Shown in pieces: positions 27,001-36,300 of a stretch of DNA of 48,943 nt (position 1 is its first letter; every line of letters starts with the position of its first letter). The DNA comes from an uncultured Bacteroidales bacterium. GTDB taxonomy: Bacteria; Bacteroidota; Bacteroidia; Bacteroidales; Bacteroidaceae. A model generated the notes under the pieces. That model was not told the DNA's origin. It ran no database searches and saw only the letters and a program-made list of their open reading frames with translations. Location of the stretch: the NCBI GenBank assembly GCA_937916465.1, contig CALFTK010000026.1:1-48943 (forward strand), read 5' to 3'. The translations under genes were made by a program, and so were the position numbers.

Positions 27001-30000
27001 AATACACAACGTGGTCAAACTACTTCTGTACATTTAAGTGATAGTTACGACGATATAAACAGTACACTATATGAAGTGGGAGAATATCCTACAAATCAGA
27101 AGATTCCATACTATATAAGACCTATAGGTGCGGAATCTTATACAGAAAATAATGTTCTGATTGAGATGGGCCTTAACCCTTTCGGAGGTATGGGGCATAA
27201 TCTAAGTCTGTATAGGTATTACAATACAGAAAGAAAGGGTGAATTGGCATCATTATGGACACTGCAGATGGCAAAGACTGCATCTCCCGTTATTACCACC
27301 GATGGTGTGAATGTATCAATTATTTGCGATACACCGGGTGCCAGAATTTATTTTACAACAGATGGTTCAGAACCTTCCGCATCATCCAGACTCTATAATG
27401 GAACATTCCCGTTAGGATTGGATAATACCATTAAAGCAATTGCGCTGGCCGATAATTTGATAGAATCGGATGTGATTACGCAGGAATTCTATAGAATATC
27501 ATCACTTGACAGAATTCCACAGGATGGCGCTACAGGTTACTATATATTGATGAGCGATGTAGATGCGTCGGGATATACAACCAGAACCAACTTCCGTGGT
27601 GTATTGGATGGGGCTTTCTTTACCATAAAGAATCTGCAGCAGCCATTGTTTGATAATGTGGTGGATGCCATAATAAAAAACGTAGTACTGGATGATGTTA
27701 ATATAGATGAGAATGATGGCAGTAATGTGGGCGCTATAGCTTGTGATGCCAATGGTAAAACTTTGATATATAACTGTGGCGTTTTGGCTACAAATGGTTC
27801 TATAGTTTCCGGTTCAGGTAATGTAGGCAGTATAGTTGGACAGATGGAAGGTCATACCAGGGTTGCAAATTGTTATAGTTATGCAACTGTTACAGGTAAA
27901 TATGTGGGCGGTATAGTGGGTAGCAATACTGCTACAGCTTCTACTATCAACAATATAACCACCATGATTATAAACTGTATGTTTTATGGCGATTTGGATG
28001 GTACATCAAAGGTTTCGCCCATATATGGCGGTACGGAAATATCAAACAGAAATAATCTAAACACGTATAGTTATTATAAAATCTTCGATGATAACGGAGA
28101 TATAAAATATGATGTTACTCACAATAACAATGTAATGCCTATAACTGAAGATAGTTATCTGGACCGTTTTGAGTTCTACAGAAATATACTGAATTCACAA
28201 CGTGAACTGGCATCGTATTTTACATTCGAATCACTGCTTTTGAGTGAAGAGATAGGCAAATGGGTACTGCTTGAAGATGTTGCTCCATATCCCGTTATAA
28301 GACGTTTTGAAAAAGATACCAAAAAGACTCTTGACAGACAGATACCTGCTGTTGAAACAGACTATGCAGGTCGTAAACTGCGTACTGTAAAAGCCACATT
28401 CATTATAAATGGTGAAAGATACGTTGTAGATGAGATGCCTGTAACCGATATGGATACTGCCCGTTGGGATTATACCTACGGTAAGATAGTACTGCCACAT
28501 GCAAATGAATTTATTGGTTGGAGGCCTATAGATGCAGCATATAACACAACCGATTATTCATACATAGTATCCGGTTGGAAAGTGGTATCTGTGGATGGAA
28601 TTACAACCATTGATCAAACTTATGATTTTGATTTTGCCAATCCTAAGAATAAAGTCAAAGATATATATAGCGTAACAGGTGGCAGAGATGCAACATTCAA
28701 TCCTTATGTATATGCTCAGGGTGGTAATTATGTAGTACCCGATAACGCGAAAGAACTGGTATTCGAAGCTCATTGGGCAAAGTGTGTATATCTATCTGAC
28801 ATAGGTGAAGATGTATCTTATAACCCGAATTTTGATGAGGCTACACAGATAGGTAATCAAACTTGGGTGGAGCAATCGGATGTTATTCAGAGCGCAAGTT
28901 TCAGAGATGTTTCATATAAGGATAGCTGGACTATTAAAGTAGATCCTGTTTCTTATCACAATAATTCTTATACGGTAGAGATTTTTGATAACATATCACA
29001 TATATTGGAGTTCTTCTGTTGGGCTCAAGAATTCAGTGTTGATATGAAACAGAATATCAGACTTAAACCTGGTACCTATATGCTCAGATTCTATGGCTTT
29101 AGCCGATATGGTCAAAATATTGAGGGTAAACCTAAAGGTCATGGTCCTAATGGTAATCCTGCAAAAATCAGCGTAAGTTTGAGTGGAACCAATCAAATAT
29201 TGGCACAGGATACTCTGAATAATGTATATGACCATACATCGCAGGAGATGGATGCAGTAAAGGGTGGTTACGATGAATTCAATAGTGCAGCAGCAAATAC
29301 TTTGGATGGATATGTGAACTCATTGGGAACTTCAATAATTGCATTCAGTCACGGCTATTTCCTGAATGAATTACAGTTTACCATAGATACAGAGCAAAAT
29401 ATTGATATTCGTTTATTTACCGATGGTAAACTGCCTGCATGGTCATGGATAAATATTCGCGATATGAAACTGTATCGTCTAAAAGAGGATACTTTCCAAG
29501 ATAGAACATTCGAAAACAAAAAGATATATCACTCTTTGAATGAGGCTATGGACCATCTGGATGAGAATTGTGAAATTCCTGCCAATCAGGCTGTGGTACT
29601 GGTTGGTAACTATCATCTGAATGACAGGATCCCGGGCAACTCTTTTGCCGACGATATTACAAAGGCTGTTACCATAATGTCAATCGATAAGAACAATGAC
29701 CAGGAACCTGATTATGCTTGTTATACATATACCTCAAATCCTAAAGAATCGAGCCGTACTACTACACCGCCATTGCGTTGGGACTTTATCACAGCACCTG
29801 GTATAGGAATGGCTGCACGTGTCAGTGGTAGCTCTGCATTCCCAGGTATAGGAATATGGCACACAAAAGGGTGGTTTGAAACTACCGAAACCTATTTGGG
29901 ATTGCATAATGAAGCGGAGATTAATCCGTCGGAGAAGCATGATAACTGGATATCACCTTGGATTACAAATGGTGGTATATTCAAACAGGTTATTAGTAAT

Positions 30001-31368
30001 TACGATGGTGAGAAGGATTTGCGTACAAACAATAACGGATATATAAGAATGGGTGGAAAAGTACTGGTAGAACAGTTCCATCCGGGTAATCATGAAGAAA
30101 AGAGTTTTACAACTTATCTCATGCCTGTAAACGTAAGCGGAGGTGAAATATTAGAATGTTATATGACCGGGCGTGCAGGTTCTACAGATAATCCACAGAC
30201 AGTGGGAGATGTGCGCTTTTGGAGTAATGGTGGATATATCCACAAGTTCCTTGGTGCATATATGGCTCCTGTAAATGGTAATGTAAAAGCCAAAATTCAC
30301 CATGCAATAATTGATGAATTCTACGGAGGAGGTGCAAACGCCAATAAACCTGTATCGGGCAATATTGATGTTACTGTAAACCATAGTTTGGTCGATAACT
30401 ATACAGGAGGGCCTATGGTGGGCGATATGAATATTGGTACTCATGTTACAACAGCCGCTGAAGGAACCACATTTGGTAATTACTATGGTGGTGGATATGG
30501 TGGAACATCACTTGCCAGAAAGACTGTATATGATGGTATCCATAAAGTGGAGGTAAGTATATCAGATAACTTGCCTTATCCGGCCAGCTTTGCAAATTAT
30601 GTGGGCCGCAGATTGAAGTACGACAGCCAATACGGAGTTGCTACCGATTATGGTTTTGAATACTTCTTTGCAGCAGGTGGTGATGGTAACCTAATAAGCC
30701 GTTTCTTTGTGGATTATGCCACATTGTCGCTTGCAACAGTACGTAGTGTTACCAATAATCTGATCAATTGTCTTGTAAAAAGCGATTTCTATGGTGGAGG
30801 TCGTCAAGGTTATGTAGATGGTAATGTTACATCAGTTTTGAATAATACAAATGTTAATGGTAATGCTTTTGGAGCAGGTTATACAGGAAAAATGATAAAT
30901 GCAGATGTGGCTACTGAAACCCAACCGCAATACTCTACCTATCTGTTCGATTTGGGTGTTATTACACCATTTGGAAAGACAGAATATGAAACATTTACAT
31001 GGCAGATAGTTACAGATATGAATGTGCCTGCCAGCAATTCTGCAAAAAAACTATATACTACAACCGATATGTCATTGATGGGTAAAGTGAAAGGAGATGT
31101 CTCCATAACCATTACCGGAAGTTCGGTAATAGGGGGCAACCTGTTCGGTGGCGGTAATCAGGCCGATGTACTTGGAAAAACAAGTGTTATCATGCCAAGT
31201 GCTGAAAGCGTAATAAACGGAACTGTTTATGGCGGTGGTAATGAATCGAATATTGAAGGTAGTACTGATGTTAAGATAACAGGCGGTACTATAAATGGCG
31301 ATCTGTTTGGTGGTGGAAATATGGGTAGAGTAACTGAAAGTTCAAAAGTGTATATAGGTACTGAATAG
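24025..31368 (+). CDS. Giant secreted multidomain protein (ricin-like, Ig-like, CHB_HEX_C, GLUG, YGGG repeats)
   Basis: This 2447-aa exported protein has a signal sequence ending near IFA|QTG (residue 30). The modules in order are: two ricin-type beta-trefoil-like units (about 37-200 and 205-365, each with YxIxN and QILH motifs); a related unit with EGKKYYLAVNG (375-505); an Ig-like unit (512-639); an acidic Gly/Asp linker; a second lectin-like plus Ig-like pair (671-912); another ricin-like unit (922-1081); a chitobiase C-terminal-type domain (1088-1157, GARIYFTTDGSEPS); GLUG motifs (1246-1332); a stretch resembling a Listeria-Bacteroides repeat (about 1450-1590); a long unassigned region; and six YGGG/FGGG units plus one FGAG (2099-2433). 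It stops 14 residues after the last repeat with no sorting domain. The domains point to carbohydrate binding. A strong terminator follows at 31422. Confidence 0.8.
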   Translation: MKYLKTNNNLFVAIITMLLLLFCSAADIFAQTGSVGLEGDYFIRNRSTEHGQNNFNAGDFYMIPSSEYYNNSDNRYLKVEEKANLNNESVWRLISKGNGYYQILHVATNRYVVFKASVNNAEANTYQSVYMASSATAENNNENYSHFKIGVADGTAYFIIPRMAEEFKPNASFNPMGWGTMDMQLYDYHGSDGSQWYLEQLVVSEGEYYIQNTHLFNNETINYDNNTITMDGTYYMYPNGNSDRAKIENSTDDNARWTIIDAGNGYFQILHNSGNYLAVHENVSSGNSWDCTRFVSASDITDVNLSYFKIGQYNSTGTYYIIPKIVYETNDGSSLSLNPGWGGPGNLHLQNYGTETARWKFIPVDEGGGTVIPTDSRYAFTLNGNSFLGVSGYGVTATNAPMNPNTSAWSCDGSFGDKNNPQPLYVVIEGKKYYLAVNGTSFTITDDVNGAGHFYLNNGVLSANINGTEYGIVNNNGTYMMQAYVNGNPANSEVTMRTITNIVEHEAQIQSVPQIVLTNGNPQISALWNSIQLELSGGSAIPSYYTYNSSHSQGTTLYYYKNASADTNQPQPVNLDTSKAQWSVSDNVKKYLSIQQWGHGAYLQYAVESANDVQFSVTVTFSDMDGISAGYEGLSIKGTGVEGEGDENGGEDIGGGDSDDDVVVDQENTYCAPAGRYIIQSDGYYLAKENGNIVATKEFNPNTCIWNATKENRNGNEYLKFNNNGDLNINGTNLWRVSSQADGMIQQMNSAGNYLHFNGSNWVIDNEPDGCATRIDSEQNVQGQNVNPQIGTIEQMPFDELRSYKIDITQDAACIPAYIRYDLVDGSHLYWVESAGIAYKTVPPSEYFIYEWSLPETVKANATIDQNGILMYRYSVESEITTTVTLSAQRFDKDGNMFDNRVATLEVRLSPADNSVVATPTDRYYFIRNFENSLHYMYPSDDKYNNGNYNLVHTRVEGDDFNLRNAVWIFRNFDEKHVQIIHAETGRFLVTHNTQRGQTTSVHLSDSYDDINSTLYEVGEYPTNQKIPYYIRPIGAESYTENNVLIEMGLNPFGGMGHNLSLYRYYNTERKGELASLWTLQMAKTASPVITTDGVNVSIICDTPGARIYFTTDGSEPSASSRLYNGTFPLGLDNTIKAIALADNLIESDVITQEFYRISSLDRIPQDGATGYYILMSDVDASGYTTRTNFRGVLDGAFFTIKNLQQPLFDNVVDAIIKNVVLDDVNIDENDGSNVGAIACDANGKTLIYNCGVLATNGSIVSGSGNVGSIVGQMEGHTRVANCYSYATVTGKYVGGIVGSNTATASTINNITTMIINCMFYGDLDGTSKVSPIYGGTEISNRNNLNTYSYYKIFDDNGDIKYDVTHNNNVMPITEDSYLDRFEFYRNILNSQRELASYFTFESLLLSEEIGKWVLLEDVAPYPVIRRFEKDTKKTLDRQIPAVETDYAGRKLRTVKATFIINGERYVVDEMPVTDMDTARWDYTYGKIVLPHANEFIGWRPIDAAYNTTDYSYIVSGWKVVSVDGITTIDQTYDFDFANPKNKVKDIYSVTGGRDATFNPYVYAQGGNYVVPDNAKELVFEAHWAKCVYLSDIGEDVSYNPNFDEATQIGNQTWVEQSDVIQSASFRDVSYKDSWTIKVDPVSYHNNSYTVEIFDNISHILEFFCWAQEFSVDMKQNIRLKPGTYMLRFYGFSRYGQNIEGKPKGHGPNGNPAKISVSLSGTNQILAQDTLNNVYDHTSQEMDAVKGGYDEFNSAAANTLDGYVNSLGTSIIAFSHGYFLNELQFTIDTEQNIDIRLFTDGKLPAWSWINIRDMKLYRLKEDTFQDRTFENKKIYHSLNEAMDHLDENCEIPANQAVVLVGNYHLNDRIPGNSFADDITKAVTIMSIDKNNDQEPDYACYTYTSNPKESSRTTTPPLRWDFITAPGIGMAARVSGSSAFPGIGIWHTKGWFETTETYLGLHNEAEINPSEKHDNWISPWITNGGIFKQVISNYDGEKDLRTNNNGYIRMGGKVLVEQFHPGNHEEKSFTTYLMPVNVSGGEILECYMTGRAGSTDNPQTVGDVRFWSNGGYIHKFLGAYMAPVNGNVKAKIHHAIIDEFYGGGANANKPVSGNIDVTVNHSLVDNYTGGPMVGDMNIGTHVTTAAEGTTFGNYYGGGYGGTSLARKTVYDGIHKVEVSISDNLPYPASFANYVGRRLKYDSQYGVATDYGFEYFFAAGGDGNLISRFFVDYATLSLATVRSVTNNLINCLVKSDFYGGGRQGYVDGNVTSVLNNTNVNGNAFGAGYTGKMINADVATETQPQYSTYLFDLGVITPFGKTEYETFTWQIVTDMNVPASNSAKKLYTTTDMSLMGKVKGDVSITITGSSVIGGNLFGGGNQADVLGKTSVIMPSAESVINGTVYGGGNESNIEGSTDVKITGGTINGDLFGGGNMGRVTESSKVYIGTE
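30319..31330 (+). repeat. Coding repeat: YGGG/FGGG units at the C-terminus of the 2447-aa protein
   Basis: FYGGGA, YYGGGY, FYGGGR, FGAGYT, LFGGGN, VYGGGN and LFGGGN occur with TITGSSV, VKITGGT-like strands between. They have the same periodic design as the N-terminus of the 1916-aa protein. Confidence 0.85.
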
Positions 31369-31421
31369 AGAACAAAATCTAATTTATTACATAACATATT
31401 GTAAAAAAATGATTTTTTGTG

Positions 31422-31462
31422 CAGTATGTGGTGCAGTGATATGCACTACATGCTGTTTTTTT
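31422..31462 (+). terminator. Intrinsic terminator ending fimbrial unit 2
   Basis: CAGTATGTGGTGCA (31422-31435) pairs with TGCACTACATGCTG (31442-31455), 14 bp with two G-U pairs and a 6-nt loop, followed by seven T. Confidence 0.88.
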
Positions 31463-31470
31463 GTTAAAAA

Positions 31471-31502
31471 TTTGTGTGAATGATATAATATAACTATTTT
31501 TG
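31471..31502 (+). promoter_or_regulatory. Promoter of the rimP-nusA-infB-suf operon
   Basis: TTTG (31471-31474) and TATTTTTG (31495-31502) are separated by 20 nt, a full consensus match. It leaves a leader of about 60 nt before rimP that contains a terminator-like hairpin. Confidence 0.8.
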
Positions 31503-31523
31503 CAACGGATATGAAGATGTGAT

Positions 31524-31548
31524 GAGGGGCTCGAGAGCCTCTCTTTTT
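31524..31548 (+). terminator. Terminator-like hairpin (putative attenuator) in the rimP leader
   Basis: GAGGGGCT (31524-31531) pairs with AGCCTCTC (31536-31543) around CGAG, 8 bp with one G-U, followed directly by TTTTT. It lies between the promoter at 31471 and the rimP ATG at 31568, so RNA polymerase must read through it to express nusA and infB. No leader peptide is evident. Confidence 0.65.
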
Positions 31549-31567
31549 CGTTATTAAAATAGAATTT

Positions 31568-32038
31568 ATGATAGACAAACTTCAAGTTCGTGAACTGGTA
31601 ACAAAGTGGTTGGAAACCAAAGAGGGTTATTTTCTGGTGGATGCAGATGTAAGTGCAGACAACAGAATTTTAGTAGAGATAGATCATCCCGAAGGTGTCT
31701 GGATAGATGATTGTGTAGAATTGAGCAGACATATTGAATCCAATTTTGACAGAGAAATTGAAGATTATGAACTCGAAGTGGGTTCTGCCGGCATTGGGCA
31801 GCCTTTCAAGGTTTTACAGCAGTATGTAAATCATGTGGGCAGCGAAGTAGAGGTTCTACCAAAAAGTGGAACAAAATTGAAGGGTATTCTTATGAGTGCC
31901 AACGAAGATGGTTTTGTGTTACGGACTAAAGTAAAGCAGACGGTAGAAGGATCAAAGCGTCCTAAATTGGTGGATGTGGCGATGCTTTTTAATTATGAAG
32001 AAATTAAATATACAAAATACGTAATAAGCTTAAAGTAA
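31568..32038 (+). CDS. rimP: Ribosome maturation factor RimP
   Basis: This 156-aa cytoplasmic protein is needed for 30S subunit maturation. The N-terminal alpha/beta domain carries LVDADVSADNRILVEIDHPEG and VELSRHIES. The C-terminal SH3-like domain has GTKLKGILMSANEDGFVLR. LEVGSAGIGQPF, in the place of the usual LEVSSPGLDRPL, marks the domain border and is the Bacteroidetes variant. It is the first gene of a nine-gene operon; nusA starts 2 bases after its stop codon. The order rimP-nusA-infB is the classical one in bacteria. Confidence 0.95.
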   Translation: MIDKLQVRELVTKWLETKEGYFLVDADVSADNRILVEIDHPEGVWIDDCVELSRHIESNFDREIEDYELEVGSAGIGQPFKVLQQYVNHVGSEVEVLPKSGTKLKGILMSANEDGFVLRTKVKQTVEGSKRPKLVDVAMLFNYEEIKYTKYVISLK

Positions 32039-32040
32039 TT

Positions 32041-33318
32041 ATGGCTAAGAAAGCAGAGGTGATCTCATTGATTGAGACATTCCAGGAGTTCAAGGAGCAG
32101 AAGAACATAGACCGTGCTACTTTGGTTAGTGTTCTTGAAGAGAGTTTCCGTAATGTTATTTCAAAAATGTTCGGAACAGATGAAAACTATTCAGTTATTG
32201 TGAATCCTGATAAGGGTGACTGTGAAATACAGCGTACCCGTGTAGTGGTTGAAGATGCTGACGTAGAAGACCCCAATACGCAAATTTCACTTAGCGAAGC
32301 TGCCCAAATAGACCCTGATTTTGAAGTGGGCGAAGAGGTTACAGAACCTATAGATTTTGCACTTTTTGGTCGTAGAGCAATTTTGACTTTGCGTCAGACT
32401 CTTGCTTCTAAGATTTTGGAACTGGAGAAAGATAGTTTGTACAACAAATATATAGAGAAAGTTGGTACAATAATTATTGCAGAAGTTTATCAGGTATGGA
32501 AGAAAGAGGTTCTTTTGTTGGATGAAGAGGGTAATGAATTGCTGTTGCCAAAGACAGAGCAGATTCCTTCTGATTTCTTCCGTAAGGGTGAATCAGTGCG
32601 TGCCGTAATTGATAAGGTGGAAAATGTTAACAATCCAAAGATACTTTTAAGCCGTACATCACCGGTATTCTTGCAACGTCTGTTCGAACAGGAAGTACCT
32701 GAAATTAACGATGGACTTATTACTATCAAGAGAATTGCCCGTATTCCTGGTGAAAGAGCAAAAATTGCAGTGGAATCATACGATGATCGTATAGATCCTG
32801 TAGGTGCTTGTGTTGGTGTTAAGGGCTCTCGTATTCATGGTATAGTTCGTGAATTGCGTAATGAAAACATTGATGTTATTAATTATACAACAAACCTGGA
32901 ACTCTTTATTAAACGTGCTCTCAGCCCTGCAAGAATTTCAGAACTGAACATTATTGAGGAAGAGAAGCGTGCAGAAGTTTATCTGCGTCAGGACCAGGTA
33001 TCGCTTGCAATAGGTAAGAATGGTCTGAACATTAAACTTGCAAGTATGCTTACAGGTTATACTATCGATGTATTCCGTCAGCTTGACGAAGTTCAGGAAG
33101 AGGATGTTTATCTGGATGATTTCCGTGGTGATATTGAGGATTGGATTGTAGATGCTCTGCACGATGCCGGTTTGGATACCGCAAAAATGGTACTTCGTGC
33201 TCCGCGTGAAATATTGTTGGAGAGTGCTGATTTGGAAGAGGAACAGATTGATGAAATATTGGCAATCTTGGCTTCTGAATTTGCAGATGAAGAAGAATTT
33301 CATAAGTTCTTGAATTAA
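32041..33318 (+). CDS. nusA: Transcription termination/antitermination protein NusA
   Basis: This 425-aa protein binds RNA polymerase and nascent RNA, controlling pausing, termination and antitermination. Its N-terminal RNAP-binding domain starts ISLIETFQEFKEQKNID. It continues with an S1 domain (about residues 135-200), tandem KH domains including GACVGVKGSRIHGIVREL and VSLAIGKNGLNIKLAS, and a C-terminal helix-hairpin-helix-like tail ending in an acidic stretch. The length is usual for Bacteroidetes NusA, which lacks the second acidic repeat of E. coli. A terminator-like hairpin in the operon leader makes feedback by NusA plausible. Confidence 0.96.
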   Translation: MAKKAEVISLIETFQEFKEQKNIDRATLVSVLEESFRNVISKMFGTDENYSVIVNPDKGDCEIQRTRVVVEDADVEDPNTQISLSEAAQIDPDFEVGEEVTEPIDFALFGRRAILTLRQTLASKILELEKDSLYNKYIEKVGTIIIAEVYQVWKKEVLLLDEEGNELLLPKTEQIPSDFFRKGESVRAVIDKVENVNNPKILLSRTSPVFLQRLFEQEVPEINDGLITIKRIARIPGERAKIAVESYDDRIDPVGACVGVKGSRIHGIVRELRNENIDVINYTTNLELFIKRALSPARISELNIIEEEKRAEVYLRQDQVSLAIGKNGLNIKLASMLTGYTIDVFRQLDEVQEEDVYLDDFRGDIEDWIVDALHDAGLDTAKMVLRAPREILLESADLEEEQIDEILAILASEFADEEEFHKFLN

Positions 33319-33344
33319 TATTTGAAGACTAAAATTTCTTATAG

Positions 33345-36300
33345 ATGGCAATAAGAATAGGTAAGATAGCAAGAGATTTAAATGTAGGTGTCAAGACGAT
33401 ATGTGATTTCCTACAGAGAAAGGGTTTTGAGGATGTTCCTGTGGATAATCCTAACTATAAACTTTCTGATGATCAGGAGACCCTTTTAATTGTTGAGTTT
33501 AGTCAAGATAAGGCTCGAAAAGAGGAGGCAATGAAAAGAATGCGTCCCAAAAACAAATCTGTCGATACTAAACCGACTGCAGAACAGGTTGAGGAAGAGG
33601 TTGAAATCAAAATTGAAAAACCTGCTGAACCGGTTATAAAGTTTAAGACTGTAGGTAAAATCCATTTGGATGAAACTATGGTGAGCGAATCGCCATATGT
33701 TGAAGCTGTAAGAGAAGAGGCTGCAAAGAAAGAACAGAAGAGTGTTCAAAAACCTGAACCAAAGCCTGTTCCTGAACAACCTTCAAAGCCTGTACAGAAA
33801 GAAGAAAAAACCGTTAAGAAGGTGGAGAAACCTATAGAAAATCCTGTAGAAAAACCTGCAGAAAAACCTATAGAGAAACCTGTAGAAAAGAGTAATAAAG
33901 TAGATAAGCCTGCAGAAAAACCTGTTCAGAAAGAGGAAAAACCTGTAGAGAAAAATCAACAGAAAGTTGAATCAAAACCAGTTGTAGAGACTGTTCAGCC
34001 GAAACAGGAAATTAAAACAGAATCAACAACTGATGTTTTTAAACTTGATACTCCAAATTCAGGATTGAACTTAAAGACTGTTGGTAAGATAGATTTGAGT
34101 GCCATCAATCAATCTACACGACCAAAGAAAAAGTCAAAAGAGGAGAAGAAAAAAGAGCGTGAGGCTAAGGAAAAACAGCGTCAGCAGCAGCGCGAAGCTT
34201 ATAAAGAGTCAATAATGAAGGAAATCAGCAAGAACAATCCTTCAAAACCAAAGAATAATAACAATGACTCAAAACCTCAGCAGAACGATGCTCCTAAAAA
34301 GAAGAACAGAGTTCGCATAGGTGGTGAAAAGGTGGATATTAATAAAGCTGCAAACTTTAATCAAGGCGGTGGCGAGCCCTCCTATGGCGGCAAGAAAGGT
34401 GGCTCAGACCAACACGATAAGAAAAAGGGTGGTGGCAGAAACTCCAAAGATCATCGTCATGCAAAGACCGAAAAGGACTTTAGTAGTGAAGATGTAAACC
34501 GTCAGATTAAAGAGACATTCTCCAAATTTGCTAAAGGAAAGAATAAGTCTTCAAAATATAGAAAAGATAAACGTGAAGTTGCTCACATGCGTCAGCAGGA
34601 GATGCTGGAGCAGGAGATGGCAGAAAGCACAGTATTGAAGTTGACAGAATTCGTTACAGCAAACGAATTGGCAACAATGATGAATATACCGGTTACTCAG
34701 GTTATTGCAACCTGTATGAGCGTGGGTATTATGGTTTCTATCAATCAGCGCCTTGATGCAGAAACTATCAATATTGTAGCCGAAGAACATGGATTTACTA
34801 CAGAATATGTAAGTGCAGAAGTTGCACAGCAAATTCAGGAAGAGGCAGATAAAGAGGAAGATTTGCAGCCTCGCGCTCCTATTGTAACTGTAATGGGACA
34901 TGTGGATCATGGTAAGACTTCACTGCTTGACTATATCCGTAAAGCTAATGTTATAGCCGGTGAAGCGGGTGGTATAACCCAGCACATTGGTGCTTATAAT
35001 GTAAAATTGGAAGACGGACGTAGAATAACATTCCTTGATACTCCGGGTCACGAAGCCTTTACGGCTATGCGTGCTCGTGGTGCTCAAGTTACCGATATCG
35101 CCATTATTATTGTGGCTGCCGACGATAATGTGATGCCTCAGACAAAAGAGGCTATTGCTCACGCAACAGCTGCAGGCGTTCCTATTGTGTTTGCCATCAA
35201 CAAAGTGGATAAGCCTGCTGCCGATCCGGAACGAATTAAACAAGAACTTGCACAGATGAACTTCCTGGTTGAAGATTGGGGCGGTAAATATCAGTCACAA
35301 GATATATCGGCAAAACATGGTATGGGTGTTCCTGAACTTATGGAGAAGGTGCTTTTAGAGGCAGAAATGCTGGACTTGAAGGCAAATCCTAACCGTAAGG
35401 CTACAGGTTCAATTATTGAATCTTCATTGGATAAGGGACGTGGATATGTTGCCACAGTGTTGGTATCCAACGGTACTTTGAAAATGGGTGATATAGTGAT
35501 TGCAGGAACCTTCTGGGGTAAGGTGAAAGCTATGTTCAATGAACGTAACCAGAAAATAAAGGCTGCAGCGCCGGCAGAACCTGTATTGATTCTGGGTATG
35601 AATGGTGCGCCTCAGGCAGGTGTTACATTCCACGTGGTAGAAACAGAACGTGAAGCTCGCGAAATTACCAGCAAGCGTGAACAGTTGCAGCGTGAACAGG
35701 GTATTAGAACTACTACAACTCTTACACTTGACGAACTTGGACGTCGTATTGCTATGGGCGATTTCCACGAACTTAACCTAATTGTTAAAGCCGACGTGGA
35801 TGGTTCTGCCGAAGCATTGAGCGATTCACTTATCAAGCTTTCAACACCGCAGGTACAGGTTAATGTAATGTATAAGGCGGTAGGTGCAATTTCTGAAAGT
35901 GACGTTAGTTTGGCTGCTGCATCAAATGCAATTATTGTAGGTTTCAATGTACGTCCGTCGGGCGCTGCAAAGAAACAGGCCGAACAGAACGATGTAGATA
36001 TCAGAATATATTCAATCATATACGATGCTATAGACGAAGTTAAGGCAGCTATGGAAGGTTTGCTTGCTCCAACAGTGAAGGAGGAAGTTACATCAACCAT
36101 CGAAGTATTGGAAGTATTCCACATATCAAAGGTTGGTATGGTTGCCGGTGGACGTGTACGTGAAGGTAAGGTTAACAGAAACGATCGTGCTCGCGTAATT
36201 CGTGATGGAATTGTTATACACAATGGTAATATCCAGGCTTTGAAACGTTATAAAGATGATGTAAAAGAGGTTTCTGCAGGTGTAGATTGCGGTATCAGCT

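Noticed and set aside
24025..31368. Ricin-like domains taken as a possible ribosome-inactivating toxin
   Set aside because: Only lectin-type beta-trefoil features are seen; no catalytic A-chain motif is present.
31330..31421. Frameshift as the cause of the missing sorting domain in the 2447-aa protein
   Set aside because: The 50 bases after the stop contain no continuation of repeat or sorting-domain coding in any frame, and a terminator follows.
35612..36223. 203-codon open frame on the minus strand inside infB
   Set aside because: Fully antisense to conserved IF-2 domains; it has no promoter or recognisable motif and reflects the codon bias of infB.
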